Positions 12,050 to 23,549 of a stretch of 64,000 bases of DNA are shown one piece after another. Position 1 is the first letter of the stretch. Each line of letters starts with the position of its first letter. The notes beneath the pieces are model-generated. The model saw only the letters and a program-made list of their open reading frames with translations, was not told where the DNA came from and searched no databases. The stretch is taken from assembly GCA_963969345.1 (NCBI GenBank), contig OZ017767.1, positions 8,931,547 through 8,995,546 of the forward strand, in the 5' to 3' direction. The position numbers and the translations under genes are program-made. This DNA is from Turbatrix aceti (taxonomy: Eukaryota > Nematoda > Chromadorea > Rhabditida > Panagrolaimidae).

Positions 12050-12607
12050 TTCTGCAGCAGTAATGAGTGATGAGTAAGAGTAAGAAGAAAATCAGGCAAA
12101 CGAAAAAACTGTATTTATGTAAATTTGTAACAAAGAAATCAGCAGCACGGCATTTTTGTTTAGTTCTAATTCAGCAGAATTACACGTAAACTCCCCCAAA
12201 AAATAATAAAACGTTCGTTTAGAAGCGATTTGTAGCGCATTCTAAGAATAGTGCGCTACAATTCGCTTTCTTATGTATTGACGTTTTTCGACATGATTCA
12301 CTAGACAAAATGTACGGGCCAAGCAAGCTTGATTCTCATCGATGGTTCTATTGTATGTACTTATGCAGTCAGCTTTTTTTAGTTGTCATCAAATTAATAT
12401 ATCGCGTATATCGCAGCAGCACATGTTTAATAATAAAAAAAACTATACATATATGTATAACGAAACAATGATCAATGTATTGTTTATACTGTAACCGTGG
12501 AAAAGGTTTGCGATGGTGGTGGGAAAAGGCATGGCTAACATTTTCCACGGTTACGAAACGTCTCCAAAAACCCCCAACTTATGATACTTAACATTTTTAT
12601 AACATCC
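12050..12607. other. Intergenic spacer between copies B and C
   Basis: AT-rich sequence contains the copy B promoter and the copy C 3' end. The only structure seen is the 14-bp inverted repeat at 12491-12554. Confidence 0.5.
12491..12554. repeat. 14-bp perfect inverted repeat downstream of copy C
   Basis: Arms 12491-12504 (GTAACCGTGGAAAA) and 12541-12554 (TTTTCCACGGTTAC) are exact reverse complements around a 36-base loop. It lies just past the stop codon of copy C and could form a hairpin in its 3' UTR. Confidence 0.75.
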
Positions 12608-14799
12608 TCAATTATTGCAAAAGCAGTAAGGTCGTATCAACGAATGTTCAACGCATTGAGCTTCACTACTGTAGGCATTGCTTCTCGGGAACTTTGTCGA
12701 GATGATAATAACAGTACCATTCTTTTTTCTGATGGCAATACCACTGAATTCACCGGTTCCCGGTGTTGTAAACCAGGAAACCCGTAAAATAGTATCAGAT
12801 CCATTTGTAAAATAACTTTCAGCTGTGACTGTATTATTGTAGGTATCGATCTTTAACCGAGCACAGTTGGTTTTTGTTTCGGGATGATTTTCGAGATCCT
12901 GATTAATCTTTTCGACGCAGGCGTTTGCAATGGTGATAGCAGTTTGGTCATTTTGTGGTAACAGGGTTTTGTTGAAGTCGCAGAGACAGTATTGCATCGG
13001 GATTCGGAGACGATCGCATGTTCGGGGCTCGCGCAGGGGGCCGAAAAGGTCTTCGCCGTAGATCGTGAGATTTTGATGCGTTGGGTTTTTTGGCTGCAAA
13101 AGTAAATTTATACTTTTTGTAACACTGAGAAAAAACTCTAACGTCAGTTTCATTAAACTGACGATTTTTGTCAGTTTTGATAGTTTTTTTGACAAAAAAG
13201 GTCAGCTTTTCTGACATTCGTGGTAATACGTTAGCAAAAACGTCAGTTTTTCTGACTGTTTTTTTGGTATACAAAAAAGTGAAAAAGCTTACATGAACAA
13301 GGTTAACGAGGGTAGCATAAATGTCGTAGTGGGTAATTAGCTTGTTTGAGTTTTCCTCGAGTTGATCCAACACTTCCGGGATTCTACGATTTTTTGGAAC
13401 CGAAATATACAGCATCGGATTGTTATCTTCTGTTTCGCCAACCCACGTCTCCCTAGCTGGTTGAAATCTGTTACCGTGATCGGCCATAACGATAACGTAC
13501 GAATTATCCCAATACTTTTTGTTTTTTTTGAAAAACTTGTAGAAATATTTGTCCATGTGATAGGGTCCATTGAAATCGTCGTGCGCCATGTCAGTGAACC
13601 AGAGGACGCTGAAGGTTGGTCGATCGGGGTACGTGTTCAGAAATGTTTGAAAATGTTCCACGACATCGTGGGTATGTTCTTTACACTGCTTTTTGTGAAG
13701 AATCTTATCAATTTCTTTGTCGTAATAATAATTTTGATACGGTCTCATGTAGTGATCCATAGGCTTATTTTTAAATCCAACACAATCCGGCCAGATAAAT
13801 ATTCCATCGTACCAGTCATCGGCCATATACGTTACATATCCGGCGTCTCTGTATCGAAATCCAATAAATTGATCGTTGTCCAAATACTGATAACATGGTT
13901 CCGTCTCCCAATCTGACGGATATCCGATCGAAATTGGTGAATCTGGAATGGGTTCACTAGCTTTGCCGAGGAGTAATACATAAGCGTTAGGAAGGCTGTT
14001 AAGGCCTATTTTGTTAAGGTATTTCATCCGTGTTGCCTGAAGTCCGGTGCGTAGGTATTTGGCTGTTTTATTCATTGTCCGTTCGAACTGAGACGAGGAC
14101 ACTGAATCCAGCAGTATGACGTGGACGTTAGGCATGTCAGGTGATTCCGGTTTGGGAAGAAGATTTCTAAAAAAACCTAATGATTACTATTTTACAATTC
14201 GTACAAAACTTACTCATTACGGTAAATCAATGCATGCAAGTATTCGTAAATCACAGTTCTGTTAGCAGCATCGTAGCATTTTACCTGGACAATATCGCAT
14301 AAGGGCTTTGTTCCGTTGGTCAATGATTTCCAATGTCCGTTGATGTTTTCGTCATCGTTTTTGCGCAGTATACAACTGTAGCCACAAATGGCATTATTTA
14401 GTTTGGATTGTAAGAAAATCGTGTTGTTGATAACTTTGGTTAATTTCTTGAAATTGACTTTACAGGATTCGAGAGGGTTGTACTTCGGATCAAGATGCTC
14501 TTCCAATACCGGATCCCAGGGATTTAGATTTGGCAGGTGACAGTAGTCAAGCAGCAGTTTGCTCCGATCCGGTTCTTTTGTTCGAATTTTGATAAACTCT
14601 TGAATAGCGTCTGAAACAATTTGTGCTAAAAAATGTATTTATTTTATTTTTTAGACAAAATGTGTTACTTACTACTTAACTGTATGTATCCAAATTCAAA
14701 GTTCTGCACATTTAAAGTGATGGTAATAATAAACAGGAAGCAAAGTGCGCAAGATGCCAAAAGTATTTTATACTTTTGTTTTTGAGGGCACCTGAGCAT
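12608..14799 (-). CDS. DUF229 sulfatase-like membrane protein, copy C, 627 aa
   Basis: Exons are 14673-14799, 14214-14610, 13293-14166 and 12608-13093. The ATG follows TTTCAG by two bases, the best trans-splice-like acceptor in the array. The anchor is KILLASCALCFLFIITITLN. The core shows LDSVSSSQFERT, AHDDFNGPYHMDKYF and ADHGNRFQPARE. Copy C is among the more diverged copies: Lys replaces the second Asp of HMDDYF, and Leu-Leu-Gly replaces the usual Phe/Gly stretch after the NKIGLNS motif. Intron 3 carries the same insertion as A and D. A chance open frame runs through this intron but would join the final exon out of frame. Confidence 0.9.
13133..13265. repeat. Hairpin-rich insertion in the last intron of copy C
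   Basis: Intron 13094-13292 holds CGTCAGTTT/AAACTGACG and GTCAGTTTTTCTGAC units, matching the copy A and D introns over most of their length. Confidence 0.75.
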
Positions 14800-15764
14800 T
14801 TCTGAAACGGTCAAAGTAGTAAATTTGAAGTATTTACAAATATTTATTTTACCAAATATCTGGCGTCTTTAACAAAGTGGTCAGAATTTAGCAGTATGCA
14901 TCTCGGCCATTATAAAATATGGAAAAAAACATACCTTGTAAAGGTAAGAAAAAAAGTTTTTGCAGCAATTGTACGCAACAATTTTTGTTTTGAGAAGCTG
15001 TACAATAGAGCTGACGGGATGAACAATATAATTATTCAAAAAAATATGAATCAAAACGCTTTTCGATTGAAATACAAAAATATAAGTGGCATTTGCAAGA
15101 TGCAATGGTTTTTATGGAAAGAATTTATGCGTTATCCAGTTTTGCTGTTTTGTGCATTGAAAAGTTTATGCGTTATCTTTTTATGACATTTCATGTATTT
15201 TTTCTCTTTGCTAAACCAAAAGCAGAATCGGAAGGGAGCAATCATTTTATGAAACATCAAAAAACAAACAAAAGTAGACAAAATTTTTGAATGTTTTCAA
15301 AATGAAAAACCTTGATTCTGTAAATATTTTTTTAAATACCATCGATGTAAAAACATTTAACGGTCTGACATGAATCATTGCCGACGTAATGATTCATGAT
15401 GGTTCACGGTTTTACAGAAGCTGATTCACCAACTGTAAAGCGGTGGCGAAATTCGATTTCTTTTCAAATTCAAAATTGGGAAAGGCAATTTTTAGTCAAA
15501 GTTTAAATTGTGACAAATATGACACACTTTGTGCCACCTTTATACCCCGAATGTTGCTACAGATTAGCTTTGAGCAACAAACTATACAACTTTTTTTAAG
15601 TCTGCGTTCAAAAAATGCATGCTCGTGTAAAAAAATCTTTTCCCTAATTGGAAGCAAAAAAACGCTCACCCGGGGATAATTCCCATCGGACTATCATGGA
15701 AATCCCTTTTCGTCACTCTGACTCACATTATAACATTTTGAATCTAATTTATTTATTTTACCAT
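14800..15764. other. Intergenic spacer between copies C and D
   Basis: About 960 bp, AT-rich. Open frames at 14896-15290 and 15443-15679 translate to low-information sequence and have no splice context. A short inverted pair (CATGAATCATT near 15370 and AATGATTCATG near 15389) is visible. AATAAATAAA on the minus strand at about 15750-15758 is a likely polyadenylation signal for copy D. Confidence 0.5.
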
Positions 15765-18610
15765 TTATTGCAAACAGAAACAATACGCTCGAAGTAGCGA
15801 GTGTTCAACGCATTCAGCTTCCTTTTCATATCGACTGCTTCTGGGAAATCTGGTCGATACGATTTTTATGGTGCCATTTTTTCCTTCGACCGCGACTGCG
15901 CTAAACTCGCCGGTTCCTGGTTTTGTCGACCAAAAAACCCGTAACATAAGCCCGTTTCCTTTCGTTAAAAAACTTTCTGCCGTGACTGCCTTCTTCAAAT
16001 CTAGCGACAATCTGGCACAGCTTGAATTTGTTTCGGGGTGGTCGTCGAGTTCCTGGTTGATCCTCTTGACACTCTCTTCTGCAATGCCGATAGCAGTTAA
16101 GTTATTTGCTGGCAACACGTTTTTGCTGAAGTTGCAAATGCAGTACTGTATCGGGATTCGGAGTCGATCGCACGTTCGGGGCTCGCGCAGGGGGCCGAAA
16201 AGGTCTTCGCCGTAGATCGTGAGATTTGTATGCGTTGGGTTTTTTGGCTGCAAAAGTAAATTTATACTTTTTGTAACACTGTGAAAAAACTCTAACGTCT
16301 GTTTCATTAAACTGACGGTTTTTGTCAGTTTCGAATTCTTTTTTTACAAAAAAGGTCAGCTTTTCTGACATTCGTGGTAATACGTCAGCAAAAACGTCCG
16401 TTTTTCTGACTGTTTTTTTGGTATACAAAAAATGAAAAAAGCTTACATGAACAAGATTAACGAGGGTGGCATAAATATCGTAGGGGGTAATGAGCTTGTT
16501 TGAGTTGTCCTCGAGTTGATTCAACACATCATACGTTCTACGGTCTTTCGGGACCGAAATCCAAAGCATCGGATTGTTGTCTTCAACTTCGGCAACTTTG
16601 GTACCTCTTCCAGGGTGCGCTCTGTTTCCGTGATCGGCCATGACAATGACGTAGGAATTTTCCCAATATTTTTCATTTCTCCGGAAAAAATCGTAGAAGT
16701 AGTCATCGACGTGATACAGCTCATTGAAATTGTCGTGCCCCACAGCAGTGAACCAATTGATGGAGAAACTCGGTCGATCGGCGTATGTATCCAGAAATTT
16801 CTGATAGTAATCCAGTACATCCTGGGCATGTTCTCTGCATTGCTTCGTGTGCAGAATGTCGATGTACTTTGTTTCGGAATAGTAAAAATTCTGATACGGT
16901 CTCATGTAGTGATGCATAAATCCGTTTTTGAATCCCACACAATCCGGCCAATTGAACGTTCCGGAATCCCAGTCTTCAGCGATGAAAGTCACGTATCCTG
17001 CGTCTTGGTACCGAAATCCAATAAAAGGTTCGTCGTCGAGAAACTTGTAACAGGGTTCTTCCGGCCAATCCATAGGATACCCCACTGAGATTGATGAAGC
17101 GGGAATTGGTTCACTGGTCTTGCCGAGAAATAAACCGTAGGCATTGGGGCGGCTGTTGAGACCGATTTTGTTGAGGTACTTCATTCGCTGGGATCTTAGC
17201 CTGTTGCGCAGGTAGCTGGCTGTCTTCACCATGGATCGCTCAAACTGGGATGAAGAAACTGAATCGAGCACTATGATGTGGACGCTGGGCATGGATGATG
17301 ATTCCGGAGGGGTCAACATCTTCCTAAAAACCTCAATTCGTTAAAATCAGAGATCAGATCACTTTTCAGATCAGATCAGATCAGATCAGATCAGATCAGT
17401 TTAAATTGTGACAAATACTTTGTCGTCTCTTTTGTTTCCTGATCGGTTAAAATCTCTGATCGGTTAAAATCAGAGATCAGATCACTGTTTAGATCAGATC
17501 AGATCAGATCAGATCAGATCAAGATCATAGATCTGATCAGATCAGATCGGATCAGATCAGAGCATAGATAAGATCGGATCAGATCAGATCAGATCAGATA
17601 AGATCAGATAAGATCAGATAAGATCAGATCAGATCATAAATCAGATCAGATCGCAGATAATCCAGATCAGATCACAGATAATTCAGATCGCATCACTAAA
17701 AATGTTAAATTTTACAACTTTAAACACGTCCGCATTGCTGGTTTTCGAAAAATACGATAGTTATGAACAAAAAAATCATTTTTCACTTTTTGCGTCGAAA
17801 CCAGTTCTCGAAACATGTTCTCGGGAACCTTACGCAAACCTAAACCTAAAGTTCCGAGATTTTGAGCCAAATCAGATCAGATAACAGATATTTCAGATCG
17901 GACCAGATCACAGATTTTCAGATCAGATCAGATCAGATCACGGATATTTCAGATCAGATCATGAGCGAATGATCTGATCTGCCACCTCTGGTTTAAACCT
18001 GGCATCATCTGGGGTAAACTTACTCATCACGATAGATCAGTGCATGCAGGTTTTCATAAATTATCGTTTGATTGGCGTCACTGCATTCGACATGGACAAT
18101 GTCGCATTCAGGCTTCGTTCCGTTGACCAATAGTGTCCAGTTACCGTATGCATTTTTGACATCGTCTTCTCGCATCAGACATCGATAATTGCAACTTTGA
18201 TGCTTCAAATCGGAATGCAAGATGATGGAGTTATTGACGACATCGGTTAGTTTCTTGAAATCTACTTTACAGGATTTCAGCGGATTGAACGAGGGATCAA
18301 AGTACAGCGCCAGTTCGGGGTCCCATGGATCGAGTTGTGGCAGGACACAGTAGTCAAGCAAAAGTTCCGGTCCCTTTGTTGTTTGAATCGTTGTCAAAAG
18401 AGGTCGCGCGCCTAAAAAATCACATTTTTTTGAACAGTGACAAGCGTTCATAAAAATGTGTCACTTACCACTGTAAACATTGTAAACAGTGCCTTCAAAG
18501 TCAGGCTCTTTCCAAGAGTAGACAATAACCAGGAAGATACAAGCGGAGCCTACGAGAAATATTGCAGAATTTCGTAAATAATCTTGGGTAGTAGCTGAAT
18601 ACGGGATCAT
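15765..18610 (-). CDS. DUF229 sulfatase-like membrane protein, copy D, 629 aa
   Basis: Exons are 18469-18610, 18024-18411, 16447-17323 and 15765-16247. The anchor is NSAIFLVGSACIFLVIVYSW. The core carries LDSVSSSQFERS and GHDNFNELYHVDDYF. The second metal motif is ADHGNRAHPGRG, the most altered of the array in the residues after DHGNR. Stem glycosylation sites VNNSI and NGTKP are kept. Intron 2 is about 700 bp, against about 50 bp in other copies, because it contains a GATCA satellite. Intron 3 carries the A/C/D insertion. The reading frame is intact through all four exons, so the gene looks functional despite the satellite. Confidence 0.9.
16290..16415. repeat. Hairpin-rich insertion in the last intron of copy D
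   Basis: Intron 16248-16446 is 199 bp and nearly identical to the copy C intron, with several substitutions that weaken the stems (for example GTCTG for GTCAG). Confidence 0.75.
17345..17980. repeat. GATCA satellite inside intron 2 of copy D
   Basis: Long runs of the pentamer GATCA, with GATAA, GATCG and CAGATAAT variants, fill most of the intron. A non-repetitive island lies at about 17699-17867. A longer unit (GGTTAAAATCAGAGATCAGA, present in part at 17340 and again near 17457) is duplicated, suggesting slippage and unequal exchange. GATC is self-complementary, so the RNA could pair locally. Confidence 0.95.
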
Positions 18611-18918
18611 ATCCCAATGTTGTCGGTGAACGAGAATTACAGAGCAGAGAAAGTGCAGACGATTTCACCGAAGAATGAAACACTTGTCAATTTGTGAGAA
18701 AAATTTTCACAGAAAAATAATTCTCGATATTGCGTCGTAAGCTTTCAAGCGTTCATTCGCAGATCCAAGACAACCTGGGCAATGCAAATTACAATTTTTA
18801 CAATTTGCGGGAAAACATATTTTTTTTGGCGAAAATCTGACCATTACATATATTTTTTCACAAAAATACATATACATACACGAATTTATTTAATTTTTTA
18901 CGTAGAAAACCAAAACAC
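18611..18918. other. Intergenic spacer between copies D and E
   Basis: This 308 bp, AT-rich spacer contains the D promoter and the E 3' end. TTTATT near 18888 reads AATAAA on the minus strand and may serve copy E. Confidence 0.45.
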
Positions 18919-21058
18919 TTATAACACCGTATTTCTTGTTATAGACAATGTTTCCGTTGTTGATGCGCCCGTGGTTACGTTCAATAGGTTTTTACAGTAA
19001 CAATAAGATGCGTAGTGAGCATGTCTTACACATTCCGCCTGATCAGCATACGGATCAAATCTGGGAAACATTTGAGAAACAATGCTGATATCACCGTTTG
19101 CTTCTTTTATGACCGTTGCACTAAACACACCGATTCCAGGTGTTGTTACCCACGAAACTTGGTAAATTGTTAGGTTGCTTTTTGCGGTGAAAGTTTTAGC
19201 AGTCACGGATTTGCTGGTGTCAAGTGATATCCTAGCGCAAAGTGAAGCTGTTTCGTTGTTGCTTTGCAGAATTTCATTTATCTTGTCGATGCAATGATTT
19301 GCGATTTCAACAGTCGCGTTATCGTTTTTTGGGAATTCGGTTTTTCCAAAATCGCATGAACAGAATTCGAACGGGATTCGAAGACGATCGCATGTCCGAG
19401 GCTCACGTAAGGGACCAAGGAGATTCTCGCCGTGGAGCAGAACATCTTCCGAGGCATTTCTTGGGTTCATAGGCTGAAAATATGTTGTTTTACATATTTT
19501 GTATGCACGCGAACAACGAATGTATTACTTCAACAAGGCTATTCAGTGTAGCGTACACATCGTAGTGAGTGATAAGCTTCTTTGAGTTCTCCTCGAGTTG
19601 CTTCAGGACTTCAGGCGTTCTCTTGTCTCGCGGAACCGAAATCCACAGCGCTGGATTATTGTCTTCGACTTCACCAACCCAAGTGTCTCTGGCTGTATGG
19701 AATCTGTTTCCGTGATCGCTCATAAAAAATACATAAGAATTATTGAATATTTCTTCATTTTTCAGAAAAAACCGGTAGAAATAATCGTCGGCATGGTACA
19801 ATCCATTGATATTGTCATGCGCCAAATCAGCCATCCAATTGATAGAAAAAGTTGACCTATCTCGGTATGTGTCCAGAAATTGTTGATAGTATTCGAAAAT
19901 ATACTTGAATCCTTCTTTGCACGTTTGATTTTCCATAATATTGTTAATATGTACCGCTTCTTCTTCGGCTTGTAAATAAAGTTGAAACGGTCTCATATAG
20001 TGATCCGTGGGCTTAGTTTTGAATCCAACACAATTTGGCCAGTTGAACACTCCATAAGCCCAGTCCTCAGCCATGTAGGTCACGTATCCGGCGTCTTTGT
20101 ATCGAAAACCAATAAACTGATCGTTGTCCAACCAATCGCCGCAGGGATCACGGGGGAAATCGCTGGGATATCCCCTCGAAAACGGAGATTTTGGAATTGA
20201 ATCCAGAGCTTTGCCCAATAAGAATGCGTAGCTGTTGGGTCGACTGTTGAATCCAACTTTATTGAGATGTTTCATCTGCTGAGCTTGCAATATATCCCGA
20301 AGGAAAGTTGATGTTCGAACCATAGATCTCTGAAATTGCGAGAACGATACCGAGTCAAGGATGATTACGTGAACTCTCGGCATCTCAGGTGCGTCCGGAG
20401 GAGTGAGATTCGATCTAAAAATAATGTTCATTAATTTTTAAAAAAATTAAAAAAATTATCTTACTTATTACGGTAGATCAGTGTGTGCATAAATTGGTAC
20501 GCCAATTCATTGACCAATACACCAAATTGAACAGACTGGTTAAAACACTTAATTTGGATAACATCACAGTCAGGTTCCGTTCCATTTTGAAGTAGTGTCC
20601 AGTTTTTAATATCCATTGTTAAATCGTCTGATGTCAGTAGACATCTGTACAAACATTCACATTCTGCCAAATCCGGGTCAATGATGACTGAGTTGTTTTC
20701 GATCCTTGTAAGTTGTTTGTATTTGATTTCGCAATTTTTTAACGGATCGTAATTACTCCTGAGTTCTTTGGCCAGCAACGGGTCCCACGGATCAAGTCTG
20801 CGAAAAGAGCAATGATCGAACAGTAGCTGACTTTTGTTTTCATCTTTGCTGTTGTTTGAAAAAACTGAATGCGGAAAAGCATCTAAAAAATAAAAAAAAT
20901 TCAAAAAATGAAGTTGTGGGATACTCCGGTTTCTTACCAAGTTTTTTGAAGTTTTTGATGCCATCGTTAGAGTAATATTTGTCGAGAAAGTTATTTACAA
21001 GTAAAAATAGGACAACAATAGTGACGCAAATTACGACAAACTGAATATGGATATTCAT
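18919..21058 (-). CDS. DUF229 sulfatase-like membrane protein, copy E, 659 aa
   Basis: Exons are 20938-21058, 20465-20882, 19529-20414 and 18919-19473. It is the longest and most diverged copy. The anchor is FVVICVTIVVLFLLVNNFLD. The stem has a Lys/Asn/Ser-rich linker and ends YRNK rather than YRNE. The core shows LDSVSFSQFQRS, AHDNINGLYHADDYF and SDHGNRFHTARD. The C-terminal module begins GENLLGPLREPRTC and continues about 20 residues past the usual final Cys into a Thr/Ser-rich tail. Intron 3 is only 54 bp with no insertion. Divergence suggests it is an older branch of the array. Confidence 0.9.
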
Positions 21059-21463
21059 CTCAATCGATCGGGAACAAATGAGTAAACAGACTGAAGTCAA
21101 AAAGTCAAAAGTTTTTTCATCAAAGTTATACAAAAAATTTGAAAAAATTATCATACGTTTCGCATATGTAAATATGTACTTTATAACGAGAAATTGACGG
21201 TTTTCGAGTATTTTGAATTTGGCAGTTTGACACCATTTTGTGCCATAATGGAATCTTTTGACTTTTTTATTTTTATTGCGCAGGCAAAATTTTATTACTT
21301 AATTTTTTAAAAACACTGAAAGTCATAGCTAAAAAAAAGATTCCGAAGAGAATGCCAATTAGCATTCAATTCTTGTCGTGCTTCTTCCCAACATTGCTCA
21401 CAGTTTTGAGTTACCGTGTATTTACGTCTCGCTTTTCATTGTTCCTGTATTTCTGTGGCAGAA
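21059..21463. promoter_or_regulatory. Divergent promoter region between copies E and F
   Basis: E (minus) and F (plus) are transcribed away from each other across this 405 bp interval, so both promoters must lie here. TATAACG-like sequence occurs near 21182. No conserved motif is certain. Confidence 0.45.
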
Positions 21464-23429
21464 ATGCGTTGTAGCGTTCAAAAATCTATGATATTCCTGG
21501 CGATCGCCACGTGTCTATTTTTGATTACTGTCAACATTTTCATTGATTACAAAACAGAATTTCTAAGATTCATTCCAGCTTTAAAAAATCCAGATAATCG
21601 AAGTGAACTCCTGCTGGATTACTGCCACCTGCTACGCCTTAACCCCTGGGACCAAGAATTAACTCATTATAATAACCCCTACTTCAAAAATCTTAAACAT
21701 TGCAAAACTACTTTTAAAAAATTAACAGAAATCGTCAATAACTCTATCATTGTTCATCCTGGTCTGGACGTAGAGAGCTGCGTTTATCATTGTGTAACAG
21801 AAAACTTCCATGAAAACTATATTCATATACCGCTGTCTAATGGATCCAAGCCAACGTGTGATATTGTTTACATTGTATGCGTAAACGAAAGCATTGTGAT
21901 ACATAGATACTTGCATGCCCTTGTTTACCGTAACGAGTAAGTTTACTTCGGTGATACCGACTAACAGTAATTTTTTGTAGGACAATGCTGCCAACTCCGG
22001 ACTCACCTGACATGCCGAGCGTTCATTTGATAATACTCGATGCTGTTTCCTCGTCGCAACTCGAGCGGTCAATGGTCCAGACAGCTAGTTACCTTCGCAA
22101 CAAACTAGAATCCCAGCGTATGAAGTACCTAAACAAGATTGGCCTCAACAGCCGGCCCAATGGTTATGGATTCTTGTTCGGTAAAAGCAAGGACCCAATT
22201 CCTGTTTCTCCAATCTCGCTCGGGTATTCCTCAGACTTTCCGACAGATCCTTGTACTACTTACCTGGACAACGATTCGTTTATCGGATTCCGATACAGAG
22301 ACGCCGGATACGTAACGTACATGGCCGAAGACTGGTCAACAGCAACGATGAATTGGCAAAACTGCAACGGATTTAAAAATCCTCCAACGCATCATTACTG
22401 GAAACCATATTCGAAATTTTTTCACGACCCGTACATCAGAGAAATTCTACACAAGAGACAGTGCAAAGAAGAAGCCCATGATATGGTAGAATACTTTGAA
22501 CGATTTCTGAACACATACCCTGATCGACCGAGCTTCACTATTAATTGGTTTACCTACCTGGCGCACGAGAACATCAATGGACTCTATCACATGGACGACT
22601 ACTTTTACCGATTCTTCAAAAGAAACGAAAAACACTGGGATAATTCTTACGTCATCGTCATGGGTGATCACGGAAACAGAATCGACAAAGCCAGAAACAC
22701 GGCGATTGGTGAAGCCGAGGATAACAATCCGATGCTGTGGATTTCGGTTCCAAAGAATCTCAGAAAACCCGAAGTGCTCCATCATCTTTGGGAAAACTCA
22801 AATAAACTCATCACTCAATTCGACGTTTACGCCACTCTTGCTAACTTGGTTCATGTAAGTTCTTTTATCCATTTTTACTAATCGTTAAAAATGTCTTTTA
22901 GCCAAAAAATAGCACACATTCTGGCGCTCCGACCCACGGTGAAGACCTGTTTGGTCCTCTGAGCGAGCCTCGAACGTGCGATCGCCTCCGAATCCCGATG
23001 CAATACTGTATCTGCGACTTCAACCGAACCGTGTTCCCGCTAAATGACCCTTTCGCTATCAGCGTCGCAAATCAATGCGTCGAAAAGATTAACCAGGATC
23101 TCAAAAAATACGAAGAAACAAAAAACAAATGCGCCAAGTTGTCGCTAAATATCAATAAAACTGTAGCTGCTGAAAGTCTTGACGCAAAGGAAAACCAAAT
23201 TGTTTTATTGCTTACTTTCTGGACGTCACCTGGTACCGGACAGTTTAGCGCGGTCGCCGTCATTGGGAAAAACGGCATTGTCAGAGAACTGTCGGAAACT
23301 TTTCCAAGACTCGAGGAAACTAAAAGCAATGCTTTTGGAAACGAAGCTGATTGTATCAAGGATTCGCCCGTAAAAGATTACTGCTTCTGTAAAGATGTAC
23401 GTAAAACAGTACTTAGAAAAAATAAATAA
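21464..23429 (+). CDS. DUF229 sulfatase-like membrane protein, copy F, 624 aa
   Basis: Exons are 21464-21936, 21981-22854 and 22902-23429. It is the only plus-strand copy and the close partner of G, facing it tail to tail across 120 bp. The anchor is SMIFLAIATCLFLITVNIFI. The intron that G has after codon 37 is absent here with no length change in the flanking coding sequence, so it looks precisely lost (or gained in G). The start motif of the core is LDAVSSSQLERS, where every other copy has LDS. The rest is AHENINGLYHMDDYF and GDHGNRIDKARN. The C-terminal module is the F/G type (THGEDLFGPLSEP). CAG lies two bases before the ATG. AATAAA occurs around the stop codon and again near 23481. Confidence 0.9.
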
Positions 23430-23549
23430 ACTCGGTCTAGACAAAGCTCGAATCAAAAATTGAGAAAAAAATTGTATGTATAATAAATATCTCGACAAAT
23501 ATAATTTTTGGCCTCAGTTTTACAATTTTTTAAAATATTTATTTACTCA

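Noticed and set aside
12948..14135. Single long open frame reading through the last intron of copy C (similarly 16102-17319 in D)
   Set aside because: It enters the final exon out of frame and loses the conserved Cys-rich module. The GT/AG intron restores the family sequence exactly.
17345..17980. CRISPR-like array
   Set aside because: The repeats are contiguous pentamers without unique spacers, inside an intron of a eukaryotic gene.
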